Source: Actinomycetota bacterium
Lineage (GTDB): Bacteria; Actinomycetota; UBA4738; HRBIN12
Length of the DNA stretch: 64,000 bases
Direction of reading: 5' to 3'
NCBI GenBank assembly: GCA_035697485.1
Contig: DASSCU010000015.1
Location: forward strand, 1 to 64,000
The first letter of the stretch is position 1. Each line of letters starts with the position of its first letter. Below, piece by piece: positions 8,016-15,522 of the stretch. Below the pieces are notes generated by a model that was given only the letters and a program-made list of their open reading frames with translations, had not been told where the DNA came from and ran no database searches. Made by a program: the position numbers and the translations under genes.

Positions 8016-8929
8016 GCGTACCGCCCGTAGTCGACCTCGCCCGACGGCGCCGGCTCGGGCCGCAGGGCGTCCCAGTGCGCATCGCCGTACTTCTGCACGT
8101 ACTCGCGATGGTTCGCAAGGCCGTAGACCCACTCGTCGAGCCAGGCGTCGAGCGTCTCCTGCTCCTTCGCGATGCGATCCCACTCGAGGTAGAAGTGGTT
8201 GTCGCGGTCGTAATAGCCCTGGGCGAAGGACGGGTGGCAGGCGAACGGTTCCTCGACCACCGCGTCGACCACGGCTCCCGGGATCACCGTGCGGTTCGGG
8301 TCACGCCTGATCACCGCCTCGTCGACGACCTCCTCGACGACCACGATCACCTTGTGCGCCGCGAACGCGACCTCCTTCTGACACCCCATGAGGCCCCATA
8401 TCTGCGTATCGCCCACAGCGTCCGCGCGTTGCGCGTGCACGATCGCGATGTCCGGTTCGAGCGGAGGCACCACGTAGACCTGGTCGCCGTCGTCGTAGGG
8501 CGAGGTCATCGGCACGATCCTCGGGTTGACCTTCGGGATGTCGCTCTCGTAGTAGCTGCGGATCGGGAAGAACGGCAGGTTCGCGGCGCCCGCCATGTAC
8601 CGGCACACCATGCCGAAGTGCGAGTACTCCTCGACCTCGAGCGGCTCGGGGTCGGCCTTCTCGATGCGACGCCGTACCGCGTGCAGGTTGCCGACCCCGG
8701 GGTTGCCCATCCAGCTGAAGACCAACTTCGAGGCGACGCCTGCGCCGATCATCTGGTCGTAGACGACGTCGGGCGTCATGCGGGCGAGCGTGAGATCGCG
8801 CCGGCGTTGCCGGATGATCTCGTGTCCGGCCGCGAAGCAGATCAGGTGCGTGAAGCCCTCGATCGCCACGGTGTCACCGTCGTGCACGAGCTCGCGCACG
8901 GCGTCCTGCATCGTCGTGACCTTGCTCAT
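8012..8929 (-). CDS. CoA-transferase alpha subunit (glutaconate type)
   Basis: A 305-residue partner of the beta subunit. It begins MSKVTTMQDAVRELVHDGDT, then EGFTHLICFAAGHEIIRQ and MGNPGVGNLHAVRRRIE, as in GctA-like subunits. ATG 8929 was preferred over the ATG two codons earlier because it overlaps the VOC-protein stop (ATGA), in line with the rest of the operon. The C-terminus is unusually aromatic (WDEWVYGLANHREYVQKYG-like). Its role is CoA transfer in acid degradation; the substrate is unresolved. Confidence 0.85.
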   Translation of the reverse strand: MSKVTTMQDAVRELVHDGDTVAIEGFTHLICFAAGHEIIRQRRRDLTLARMTPDVVYDQMIGAGVASKLVFSWMGNPGVGNLHAVRRRIEKADPEPLEVEEYSHFGMVCRYMAGAANLPFFPIRSYYESDIPKVNPRIVPMTSPYDDGDQVYVVPPLEPDIAIVHAQRADAVGDTQIWGLMGCQKEVAFAAHKVIVVVEEVVDEAVIRRDPNRTVIPGAVVDAVVEEPFACHPSFAQGYYDRDNHFYLEWDRIAKEQETLDAWLDEWVYGLANHREYVQKYGDAHWDALRPEPAPSGEVDYGRYA

Positions 8930-9327
8930 CCCCATCCACCCCGGCTCGACGGCCGCTCCTTCGGGGGATCGTCCTTCGGGCCGCGGAGCACGCAGAACTC
9001 GTTGCCCTCGGGGTCGACGAGCACGGTCCAGTAGCTGCCGCCCTCTTCGACCCGGCGTACGACGCGCGCACCGGCGTCGACGAGTCGATCGACCTCCTCC
9101 CGCATCGTCGAGGGCGGGGAGAGATCGAGATGCAGGCGGTTCTTGACCGACTTTCCCTCGGGCACGATCTGGAACAGCAGCGGCCACCCGCGGCCCGACG
9201 GGTCCCGGATCCAGGCGTCTTCGTCGTCGACAGCCTCGAGCTCGTAGGCCAGCGCGGTGCACCAGAACCCGGCGATCCGCCCCGGGTCGCGGCAGTCGAT
9301 CGTGAGCGTCTCGACGAGCGAGGTCAT
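8926..9327 (-). CDS. VOC/glyoxalase-like protein
   Basis: A 133-residue single-domain protein of the vicinal-oxygen-chelate (glyoxalase/bleomycin-resistance) superfamily. It shows the paired modules starting VETLTIDCRDPGRIAGFWC and, after NRLHLDLSPPS, a second beta-alpha-beta ending TVLVDPEGNEFCVLRGP. Actinobacterial members of this subgroup are usually uncharacterised and not metal-proven. It lies 16 nt after the upstream aminotransferase stop and overlaps the CoA-transferase alpha start by 4 nt. No catalytic assignment is possible. Confidence 0.78.
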   Translation of the reverse strand: MTSLVETLTIDCRDPGRIAGFWCTALAYELEAVDDEDAWIRDPSGRGWPLLFQIVPEGKSVKNRLHLDLSPPSTMREEVDRLVDAGARVVRRVEEGGSYWTVLVDPEGNEFCVLRGPKDDPPKERPSSRGGWG

Positions 9328-9343
9328 GCCCGCGCCCCGCCCC

Positions 9344-10645
9344 TCAGGGGGCGGCTTCGACCTCGGCCACGGCTTCCTCGAAGATCTCGAGCGCAGCCCG
9401 CGCCTGGTCCTCGCGGAACACCAGCGGCGGCGAGATGCGGATCGCATCGTCGCCGCACCCGAGCACCAGCAGCCCCCTGCGGAACGACGCCTGCTCGACC
9501 GCCGTGGCCAGATCGTGGTCGGCGAACGAGAGCCCGATCCACAGCGCCCGCCCCCGTACCTCGGTGATGATCGGGTGCCGTTCGGCGATGCTGCGGAGCC
9601 CTTCGAGGAAGATCTCCCCGACCGACCTCGCGTTGTCGAGCAGCCCTTCCCGCTCGATCACCTCGAACGTCGCGAGGGCCGCGGCGCACGAGACCGGCGA
9701 GCCGCCGTAGGTCGAGCCGTGCGCACCGAGCTCCCACGTCATCAGGTCGTCACGAGCGATCATCGCGCCGAGCGGAAGGCCACTCGCGATGCCCTTGCCG
9801 GCCGTGACGATGTCGGGGGCGATGCCTTCCTGCTCGATCGCCCACATCGTGCCGCTGCGCCCCATGCCCGACTGCACCTCGTCGCAGACGAGCAGGATGC
9901 CGTGGCGGTCGCAGAGCTCCCGCAGGTGGATGAACCACCCGTCGGGCGGCAGCACGTACCCGCCCTCACCGAGCCACGACTCGACCACGATCGCGGCGAC
10001 CTCCGTCGGCGAGACGACACGCTTGAACAACACCTGCTCGAGGTAGTCGAAGTCGCCGTAGAACGAGTGGTAGACGCTCGGCATCATCGGCCCGAAGCCC
10101 GTGCGGTAGCGCGCCTTCGACGCCGTCAACGTGACCGAGCCCATCGAGCGGCCGTGGAACGACCCGTAGAAGCCGATCAGGTATTGGCGCCCGGTGGCGT
10201 ATCGCGCGAGCTTGATCGCGGCCTCCACGGCCTCGGTGCCCGAGTTCGTGAGGAACGAGCGGGCGCGCCCGCCGCCGAACGGGGCCATCGCGTCGAGACG
10301 CTCGCAGACGTCGGAGTAGATCGGCAGGAAGAAGTCCGACGCCGAGTAGTGCAGCAGCTGGGTCGCCTGTCGCTGGACGGCCTCCACCACCGTCGGATGG
10401 CAGTGCCCGGTGCTCGTCACGGCGATGCCCGCGTTGAGGTCGAGGAAGATGTTCCCATCGACGTCCTCCACGATCGAGCCAGAGCCACGCCGCGGCACGA
10501 ACGGGTAGGCGCGCGGCAGCGACGGCGACGTGACCCGGCGGTCCCGCTCGATCCGCGCCATCGCCTCCGGGCCGGGCACCTCCGTGATGAGCTTGGGCCT
10601 GGCGTGCGCCGCCAGGCCCTCGAGCTCCATGTCCTCGAGGCTCAC
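9344..10645 (-). CDS. class III aminotransferase, 4-aminobutyrate transaminase-like
   Basis: A 433-residue PLP enzyme. Motifs are FLDLNAGIAVTSTGHCHP, NSGTEAVEAAIKLARYATG, CDEVQSGMGRSG and the PLP lysine in DIVTAGKGIASGLPLGAM. The pattern fits GabT/acetylornithine-type transaminases with acidic omega-amino substrates. Start GTG 10645 overlaps the stop of the aldehyde dehydrogenase gene upstream (GTGA). Pairing an aminotransferase with a P5C/semialdehyde dehydrogenase is the usual layout for degrading GABA, ornithine or lysine-type compounds, though which one is not shown by the sequence. Confidence 0.87.
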   Translation of the reverse strand: MSLEDMELEGLAAHARPKLITEVPGPEAMARIERDRRVTSPSLPRAYPFVPRRGSGSIVEDVDGNIFLDLNAGIAVTSTGHCHPTVVEAVQRQATQLLHYSASDFFLPIYSDVCERLDAMAPFGGGRARSFLTNSGTEAVEAAIKLARYATGRQYLIGFYGSFHGRSMGSVTLTASKARYRTGFGPMMPSVYHSFYGDFDYLEQVLFKRVVSPTEVAAIVVESWLGEGGYVLPPDGWFIHLRELCDRHGILLVCDEVQSGMGRSGTMWAIEQEGIAPDIVTAGKGIASGLPLGAMIARDDLMTWELGAHGSTYGGSPVSCAAALATFEVIEREGLLDNARSVGEIFLEGLRSIAERHPIITEVRGRALWIGLSFADHDLATAVEQASFRRGLLVLGCGDDAIRISPPLVFREDQARAALEIFEEAVAEVEAAP

Positions 10646-12207
10646 TCGGAGATCACCGTCCTCGACTGCTCACGCAGGTACTGCAGCACGTAGTACGGTC
10701 CGCCGCCCGCCTTGCCGGTCGTCCCTGAGCCCTTCCAGCCGCCGAAGGGCTGCACCCCCGGCCACGCGCCGGTGGTGGAACCGGCCTGCCGGTTCACGTA
10801 GACGACCCCCGCCTGGATGCGGTCGAGCCACTCATCGACCTCGCCCTGCTCCTCGCTGAAGAGCCCGGCCGTCAGCCCGTACTCCGTGGCGTTCGCCTTC
10901 TCGATCGCGTCGTCGAGCTCGTCGAACGGCGCCACGACGACGAACGGCACGAACAGCTCCTTGTGCCAGATCCAGCTGTCCTCCGGCGCCTCGGCGATCG
11001 TCGGCTCGACGAAGAGTCCACGACCGAGGTCGCCCTCGGTGATGCGCTGGCCTCCGGTGACGATCGTGCCGTTCTTCTGGGCTTCCTCGGCGGCCTCCTC
11101 GTAGGTGTCGAGAGCGGCCTCGTTGATGATCGGCCCGAGGAACACGTCGCGCTCGATCGGGTTGCCGACCTTGATCTGCTCGGTCTTCGTCTTGAGCTGC
11201 GAGACGAAGTCGTCGTAGACCTCGCGCTCCACGTAGACCCGGCTGCACGCCGAGCACTTCTGCCCGCCGAATCCGAAAGCGCTGCGCATCACGCCGGTCG
11301 TCGCCTTGTCGAGGTCGGCGTTCTTCGTGACGATCGTCGGGTTCTTGCCCCCCATCTCGCAGATCACGGGCTTCGGCACGTTCGTCGCGAAGTTTTTGTA
11401 GATGTCCATGCCGACCGGGTAGGACCCGGTGAATGTGATGCCGTTCACGTCGGGGTGGCGCCACAGCGCCTCGCCGGCGACCGCCCCGCGCCCGGTGACC
11501 AGGTGGAACGCTCCGGCGGGAACGCCCCCGTCGCGGTAGCACTCGTAGAGCTTGAATCCGAGCAGCGCGCCCTGGTTCGACGGCTTCAACACGACGGCGT
11601 TGCCGGCGACCAGCGCGCCGCTCGACGGTCCACCCGACAGGGCCATCGGGAAGTTAAACGGGCTGATCACGGCCCAAACGCCGTGGGGGCGCAGCACGTC
11701 GTAGTAGTCGCCGGCGGCGCCCAGCCCGCTCATCGGCACCCGGAAGCCCTCGTGCTTCTCGACCTCGTCGCAGTTCCATCGGATCAGCTCCGCCGTCTCC
11801 TGCACGTCGCCGAGCGCCTCGAGGCGGCTCTTGCCGACCTCGTAGGCCATGAGCGCCGCAAGGTCGAACAGGCGCTCTTCCATGATGTCGGCGGCCTTGC
11901 GCAGGATTCGCACACGCTCCTGCCAGCCCATACGATCCCACTCGAGTTGGAACGCCTTCGCGGCCGCGACGGCGTCTTCGACGTCTTCGGGCGTCGCCTG
12001 CGAGAAGCGCCCGATCACGATCTCCTTGTCGATCGGCGACGGCTCCTCGTAGCGGTCCTCGCGCCAACGCTCCTCGCCGTTCACGATGACCGGGTAGTCC
12101 TTGCCCAGGTCGGCCTTGACCCGCTCGACGGCCTCGTCGTAGGCCCGCTGCAACTCCTCGTTGTCCGCCGACAACGTCGCGTACGTGATTCGGAACTTCT
12201 CGCTCAT
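10642..12207 (-). CDS. 1-pyrroline-5-carboxylate dehydrogenase family aldehyde dehydrogenase
   Basis: A 521-residue NAD(P)-dependent aldehyde dehydrogenase. The cofactor/active-site Glu is in VICEMGGKNP and the catalytic Cys in FGGQKCSACSRVY; the hinge SPFNFPMALSGGPSSGAL is also present. Length and the N-terminal ITYATLSADNEELQRAYDEAV segment fit the PruA/RocA group, which oxidises glutamate-5-semialdehyde (P5C) to glutamate. ATG 12207 was chosen for its AAGGGGG ribosome site; the frame extends 22 codons upstream. It is the first gene of the ten-gene unit. A proC, making proline from P5C, lies nearby on the same strand. Confidence 0.87.
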   Translation of the reverse strand: MSEKFRITYATLSADNEELQRAYDEAVERVKADLGKDYPVIVNGEERWREDRYEEPSPIDKEIVIGRFSQATPEDVEDAVAAAKAFQLEWDRMGWQERVRILRKAADIMEERLFDLAALMAYEVGKSRLEALGDVQETAELIRWNCDEVEKHEGFRVPMSGLGAAGDYYDVLRPHGVWAVISPFNFPMALSGGPSSGALVAGNAVVLKPSNQGALLGFKLYECYRDGGVPAGAFHLVTGRGAVAGEALWRHPDVNGITFTGSYPVGMDIYKNFATNVPKPVICEMGGKNPTIVTKNADLDKATTGVMRSAFGFGGQKCSACSRVYVEREVYDDFVSQLKTKTEQIKVGNPIERDVFLGPIINEAALDTYEEAAEEAQKNGTIVTGGQRITEGDLGRGLFVEPTIAEAPEDSWIWHKELFVPFVVVAPFDELDDAIEKANATEYGLTAGLFSEEQGEVDEWLDRIQAGVVYVNRQAGSTTGAWPGVQPFGGWKGSGTTGKAGGGPYYVLQYLREQSRTVISE

Positions 12208-12426
12208 CGGAAGCTCGCCCCCTTCTGGCGTTCCTATGGCTCCGGATGTGGAGAACCCTGTGACGAACGCCATCGTATCCGAGCGTCCCGAGGGCCGCCC
12301 ACGAGCCCCGCTGACCTACGATTGGGGCAACCCGCACCGTGTCTGACCTGCAGCGATGAGTGCCGGCGATCCGGCGAGCGGAAACCGGGAAATCGTCGCC
12401 GTGCAGGCGTATGCTTCGGCTCCCAC

Positions 12427-13215
12427 ATGAGGCTCGTGACCTACGACCGGGGGGGGCACCGGCGATTGGGAGCGATCCTCGAGGGCGAGGTGGTCGACCT
12501 GCCCGATGCCGTCGGGCATCCGGCCTTCCCCACCACCCTCGAGGGTCTGGTCTCGAGCAGCCGAGGCAGCGTGATGGATGCCGCCCGTGCCGCCCTGCAG
12601 CGCGACGACGCGTGGAACTGGCGCGTGCCGAAGCCGCGCATCCTCACCCCGCTGTTCCCGCACTCCCTGCTCTCACCGCGCGCGATGGACGTCGAGCGTC
12701 GGATCGTCGGTCCCGAGCAGCCGGTGCCGTGGCCCGGCGGCGCGGCCTGGCTCGACTACGAGCCGATGGTGGCCGCGGTGATCGGCAACGAGGCGTCGAA
12801 GGTGAGCGCCGACGCGGTGCGCGCCGACATCTTCGGCTACACGCTCGTGAACGATTGGCGCGCCCGCTCGGCCGACGGGGCCCCGGTCCCCTCGGCCGAG
12901 GGGGTGCCGATCTCGGTGGGCCCGTGCGTCGTCACCGCCGAGGACCTCGACCCCCAGGCGATATTCGTGCAGGTGAAGGTCGACGACCACGACGTGATGA
13001 AGGGAAATCTCAACGGCGCCGCGTCGTCGCTGTTCGAGCTGATCTCCGCGGTCTCGCAGCACGCGGTGCTCGAGCGCGGCGACGCGTTCGCGCTCGGCCC
13101 CTTCCCACCGGTCGCCGACGACGCGGACCCCGCCCGTCGGTTGTGGCCGGGTGCACTGATCGAGCTGGCCGCCGAGGGTGTCGGCACGCTGCGCAATCGC
13201 CTCGGGTCCCGCTGA
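12427..13215 (+). CDS. fumarylacetoacetate hydrolase (FAH) family protein with an altered metal site
   Basis: A 262-residue FAH-fold protein with a short N-terminal domain and the C-terminal catalytic fold from about residue 75. Family enzymes bind Mg/Mn through an E-x-E pair and a later Asp. Here the stretch reads DYEPMVAAVIGNEA, so the first Glu is kept and the second appears to be Met; the later Asp in VNDWRARS is present. It may be a hydrolase/isomerase/decarboxylase with an altered site, or a non-enzymatic relative. A TATGCT -10-like hexamer (12410-12415) lies 11 nt before the ATG, implying a very short leader. It is divergent from the ten-gene unit. Confidence 0.75.
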   Translation: MRLVTYDRGGHRRLGAILEGEVVDLPDAVGHPAFPTTLEGLVSSSRGSVMDAARAALQRDDAWNWRVPKPRILTPLFPHSLLSPRAMDVERRIVGPEQPVPWPGGAAWLDYEPMVAAVIGNEASKVSADAVRADIFGYTLVNDWRARSADGAPVPSAEGVPISVGPCVVTAEDLDPQAIFVQVKVDDHDVMKGNLNGAASSLFELISAVSQHAVLERGDAFALGPFPPVADDADPARRLWPGALIELAAEGVGTLRNRLGSR

Positions 13216-13238
13216 GGCACTCGGCCGCGAGAGGCGTC

Positions 13239-13361
13239 CTACTTCTTCTTCGCGGCCCTCCGCGCCTTGCCGGCCTCGACGGCCTTGCGTCCGTCGCGAG
13301 CCTTCTTCTTCCGCTGACGGTCCTTCGCTGACCGCACCTTCGCCAGATCGCCTCGACCCAT
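13239..13361 (-). CDS. 40-residue highly basic protein
   Basis: An ATG at 13361 opens 40 codons ending in TAG at 13239. The product starts MGRGDLAKVRSAKDRQRKKK and ends ARRAAKKK; nearly half the residues are Lys or Arg. A GAGGAG ribosome site sits 9 nt before the ATG, and the gene begins 13 nt after the proC stop, so it is probably the distal gene of a proC operon. Such peptides can be ribosomal or nucleic-acid-binding accessories; no family was recognised with certainty. Confidence 0.6.
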   Translation of the reverse strand: MGRGDLAKVRSAKDRQRKKKARDGRKAVEAGKARRAAKKK

Positions 13362-13374
13362 CGTCGTCGTCTCC

Positions 13375-14211
13375 TCAGTCCTCGTCGTCGCCACCCTGCG
13401 CCAGCTCGAGCGAGCGTTGGCGCGCGGCGTCGATCGCGTTCAGGAACGCGGCCCGAACACCGGCTTCCTCGAGGTGACGGATCGCCGCGATCGTCGTCCC
13501 GCCGGGCGACGTCACCATCTCGCGCAGCTCCACGGGGTGCGTGCCCGTGTCGCGGAGCATCTTCGCCGAGCCCAGCATCGTCTGGATGATGAGTTCGGTC
13601 GCGACGTCGCGCGACAGCCCGAGCAGGATACAGGCCTCGATCATCGCCTCGGCCAACAGGAAGAAGTAGGCAGGGCCGCTGCCGCTCGTCGCCGTGACGG
13701 CGTCGAGGTGCTGCTCGGGCAGCCGCAACACCTTGCCCACCGTGCCGAGCAGCTCCTCGGCGATCGCGAGGTGGGCTTCGTCCGCCGAGCGTCCCGCCGA
13801 GATCACCGACATCGCTTCGTCGACCATCACCGGCACGTTCGACATCACACGCACCACCGGCACCCCGTCGGGCAGCTGCTTCTGCACGAACGACGTGCGG
13901 ACGCCGGCGGCGAAGCTGATCACCGTGTCGCGGGGCCGGACGTGCTCTCGGATCTGCTGCAGCAGCACCTCGATGTCCTGGGGCTTCGTCATCAGCACGA
14001 GTACGTCGGCCCAGCGCACCGCCTCGGCGTTGTCGAGGGTCGCCGTGATGCCGTACTTGCCCGCGAGCTCCTGGGCGCGCTCCTCACGGCGGTTCGTCAC
14101 CATGATCTCGTCGACCGTGCGCCCGCCCGACCGGATCAGGCCGGAGATCAGCGCCTCGGCCATCTTGCCGCCGCCGAGGAACGCGACCCTGCGTGCACCG
14201 TCGCTGCTCAT
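13375..14211 (-). CDS. proC: pyrroline-5-carboxylate reductase
   Basis: A 278-residue enzyme reducing P5C to L-proline with NAD(P)H. The Rossmann motif VAFLGGGKMAEALISGL starts at about residue 9, and the C-terminal signature TSPGGTTIAAIRHLEEAGVRAA is complete. ATG 14211 was chosen over the GTG three codons earlier because a TAGGTT -10-like box (14219-14224) lies exactly 7 nt upstream, which would make a leaderless transcript. The small basic gene follows. P5C is shared with the P5C dehydrogenase encoded 1.2 kb away. Confidence 0.93.
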   Translation of the reverse strand: MSSDGARRVAFLGGGKMAEALISGLIRSGGRTVDEIMVTNRREERAQELAGKYGITATLDNAEAVRWADVLVLMTKPQDIEVLLQQIREHVRPRDTVISFAAGVRTSFVQKQLPDGVPVVRVMSNVPVMVDEAMSVISAGRSADEAHLAIAEELLGTVGKVLRLPEQHLDAVTATSGSGPAYFFLLAEAMIEACILLGLSRDVATELIIQTMLGSAKMLRDTGTHPVELREMVTSPGGTTIAAIRHLEEAGVRAAFLNAIDAARQRSLELAQGGDDED

Positions 14212-14247
14212 GGGGCACAACCTACCGCACGCGCCGAGACCGAAGCC

Positions 14248-14907
14248 TCACGCCTCGTCCGGCGCGGCCTGGATGCCGTGACGCAGGATCTCGACGAACT
14301 CCTTGATGCGCATCTCGCGCCGTTCCGGCCGCCTGTGGATCAGCCCGGGGTCGAGATCGGCCGAGACCAACGCATCCTGGAACCGCTCGGCGACCCAATC
14401 GAGGGTCGACGCGAGCATCTCGGGATCGACGTCGTCGCGGACCTCGCCGCTGCGCACGCCGAACTCCACGAACTCGAGCGTGCCGTACGGATCCTCGCTG
14501 CGCATGAAGCGGTCGATCGGACGTCGGACGCCCATCCCGGCGTCGTAGCGGCCGATCACCGCGATGCGGTTGGGCACCGGGTCCTGCTCCACGAAGTCCT
14601 CCGTGTGCTCGAGCCACCAGTCGAGCGTCGCCCAGAACCCCTCGGCCGTGACCTCCTCGGGAGCGTCGAGCCACGCGGGCAACATCGAGACCGCGCGCTG
14701 ATAGGCCGCCAGGAAGAGACCCTCCTTCGAGCCGAAGTCGAGGAAGACGGTGCCCTTGGCCACCCCGACGTCGGCCGCGATGTCCTCGACGCGCCCTCCA
14801 CGGTAGCCGTGCTCCGCGAAGTGACGCATCGCGGCATCGACGATGCGGTCGCGGCGCTCGGCGGCGTCGCCTCGCTTGGTCCGACCCTCGCTCACCTCCG
14901 ACGTCAT
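14248..14907 (-). CDS. TetR family transcriptional regulator
   Basis: A 219-residue protein. Residues about 15-60 form the TetR helix-turn-helix (RDRIVDAAMRHFAEHGYRGG, then EDIAADVGVAKGTVFLDFGSKEGLF), with a helical ligand-binding domain behind. ATG 14907 is preceded by TACCGT (14914-14919) with a 6-nt gap, suggesting leaderless transcription. No adjacent divergent target gene is obvious: the neighbour upstream is the candidate RNA gene and downstream is proC. The ligand is unknown. Confidence 0.87.
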   Translation of the reverse strand: MTSEVSEGRTKRGDAAERRDRIVDAAMRHFAEHGYRGGRVEDIAADVGVAKGTVFLDFGSKEGLFLAAYQRAVSMLPAWLDAPEEVTAEGFWATLDWWLEHTEDFVEQDPVPNRIAVIGRYDAGMGVRRPIDRFMRSEDPYGTLEFVEFGVRSGEVRDDVDPEMLASTLDWVAERFQDALVSADLDPGLIHRRPERREMRIKEFVEILRHGIQAAPDEA

Positions 14908-14936
14908 GCCCGCACGGTAGCGGCCGAGCGCGCCCG

Positions 14937-15013
14937 AGGAAAGAATGAGCCCGAGAGACCTTCCGGCTCGCCGAGAACCGAAGCTCCCAGCCACCGTCAG
15001 CCTCTCGGGCTCA
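14937..15013 (-). terminator. long-stem terminator-like structure ending the candidate RNA
   Basis: A perfect 12-bp inverted repeat (14946-14957 with 15002-15013, TGAGCCCGAGAG / CTCTCGGGCTCA) encloses 44 nt. On the minus strand it is followed at once by a T-rich tract (TTCTTTCCTC, 14945-14936). It lies 4 nt after the closing stem of the candidate RNA and before the tetR promoter, as expected for a transcript end. The loop is long for a simple intrinsic terminator. Confidence 0.5.
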
Positions 15014-15374
15014 GGTGCTCCAAGCAACCTCCGCCTCGTCGCGGCGGTGACCGGTCGGCCCGGCGGGTTCGGCTCGCCCGAAGGCGCTCCGATCGCCTGC
15101 CGCCCGCCGGCTCGCCTTGCGGCGCTCCCGCGGCGGCGGGGCTCCCCTGCGACCCACCCGAAGGTGTGCCGCCGGGGGCCGGACCCGGCTTCGTCCTTGC
15201 GGCGTCTGCCTGGCCCGGGAGGCTCCGCTTCCGGCCTCGCGGCCTTCGTCGGCTCCCCGGAGTCCCGCGTCTGGCCTTGCGGCCTTCGTCGGTTCTCCCG
15301 GTTCCGTCTCCGCCTTTCGGCGGCTCCGGAACCTCGTCCGGTCTCCTCGCGTCGATGCTTCGACTGCTTGGAGC
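14937..15374 (-). ncRNA. candidate structured non-coding RNA, about 0.44 kb, nine regularly spaced hairpins
   Basis: Transcription would start near 15374. The 10 nt at 15374-15365 pair perfectly with 15026-15017 (GCTCCAAGCA / TGCTTGGAGC), closing a domain of about 358 nt. Inside are nine hairpins, in RNA order 15364-15351, 15323-15310, 15284-15273, 15244-15233, 15204-15193 (imperfect), 15166-15155, 15124-15113, 15086-15075 and 15047-15031; centre spacing is 38-42 nt. Read on this strand the loops are AGCA, GAAA, GCAA, GCGA, GCAA, UUCG, GCAA, UUCG and a 7-nt loop. Both UUCG loops have the classic C-G closing pair. Hairpins 7 and 8 have symmetric AG/AG internal loops, and ACGAA/AGACG internal-loop strands recur in hairpins 3 and 5. 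No frame persists because 40 is not a multiple of 3. I saw no RNase P (GGAAAGUCCG, ACAGAAA) or tmRNA hallmark. Ms1/6S-like RNA remains possible. Confidence 0.62.
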
Positions 15375-15381
15375 GAGGCGA

Positions 15382-15410
15382 ACTGTACGGTCGGGACCAG
15401 GCACGGTCAA
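15382..15410 (-). promoter_or_regulatory. SigA-type promoter of the candidate RNA
   Basis: Minus-strand TTGACC (15405-15410), a 17-nt spacer, then TACAGT (15382-15387). Seven nt after the -10 box lies G15374, the first base of the closing stem. It has the same architecture as the promoter at 386-414. The remaining stretch up to the mshA stop (15411-15522) is less GC-rich and holds no gene I can support. Confidence 0.62.
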
Positions 15411-15522
15411 CTCGGCGTTTCCGCAGGTCAGAGCATGAATGCGCTGGTAGCAGGCACAGCAAGTAGAGTGACAAATCCCAACGGACGGTGACGAACGCTC
15501 CAGCGGACGATGAACGCGCAGG

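Noticed and set aside
10963-12426. Long in-frame extension upstream of the FAH-family gene
   Set aside because: It is antisense to the P5C dehydrogenase gene; the family N-terminus begins at ATG 12427.
14937-15374. RNase P RNA, tmRNA or CRISPR interpretation of the hairpin array
   Set aside because: No RNase P core words (GGAAAGUCCG, ACAGAAA), no tmRNA tag or tRNA-like ends, and repeats are too diverged and without equal-length unique spacers for CRISPR. A model search could still overturn this.
14945-15466. Open frames on both strands through the hairpin array
   Set aside because: The 40-nt period shifts frame at each unit, the products are low-complexity Pro/Arg/Gly strings, and the structure is explained better as RNA.
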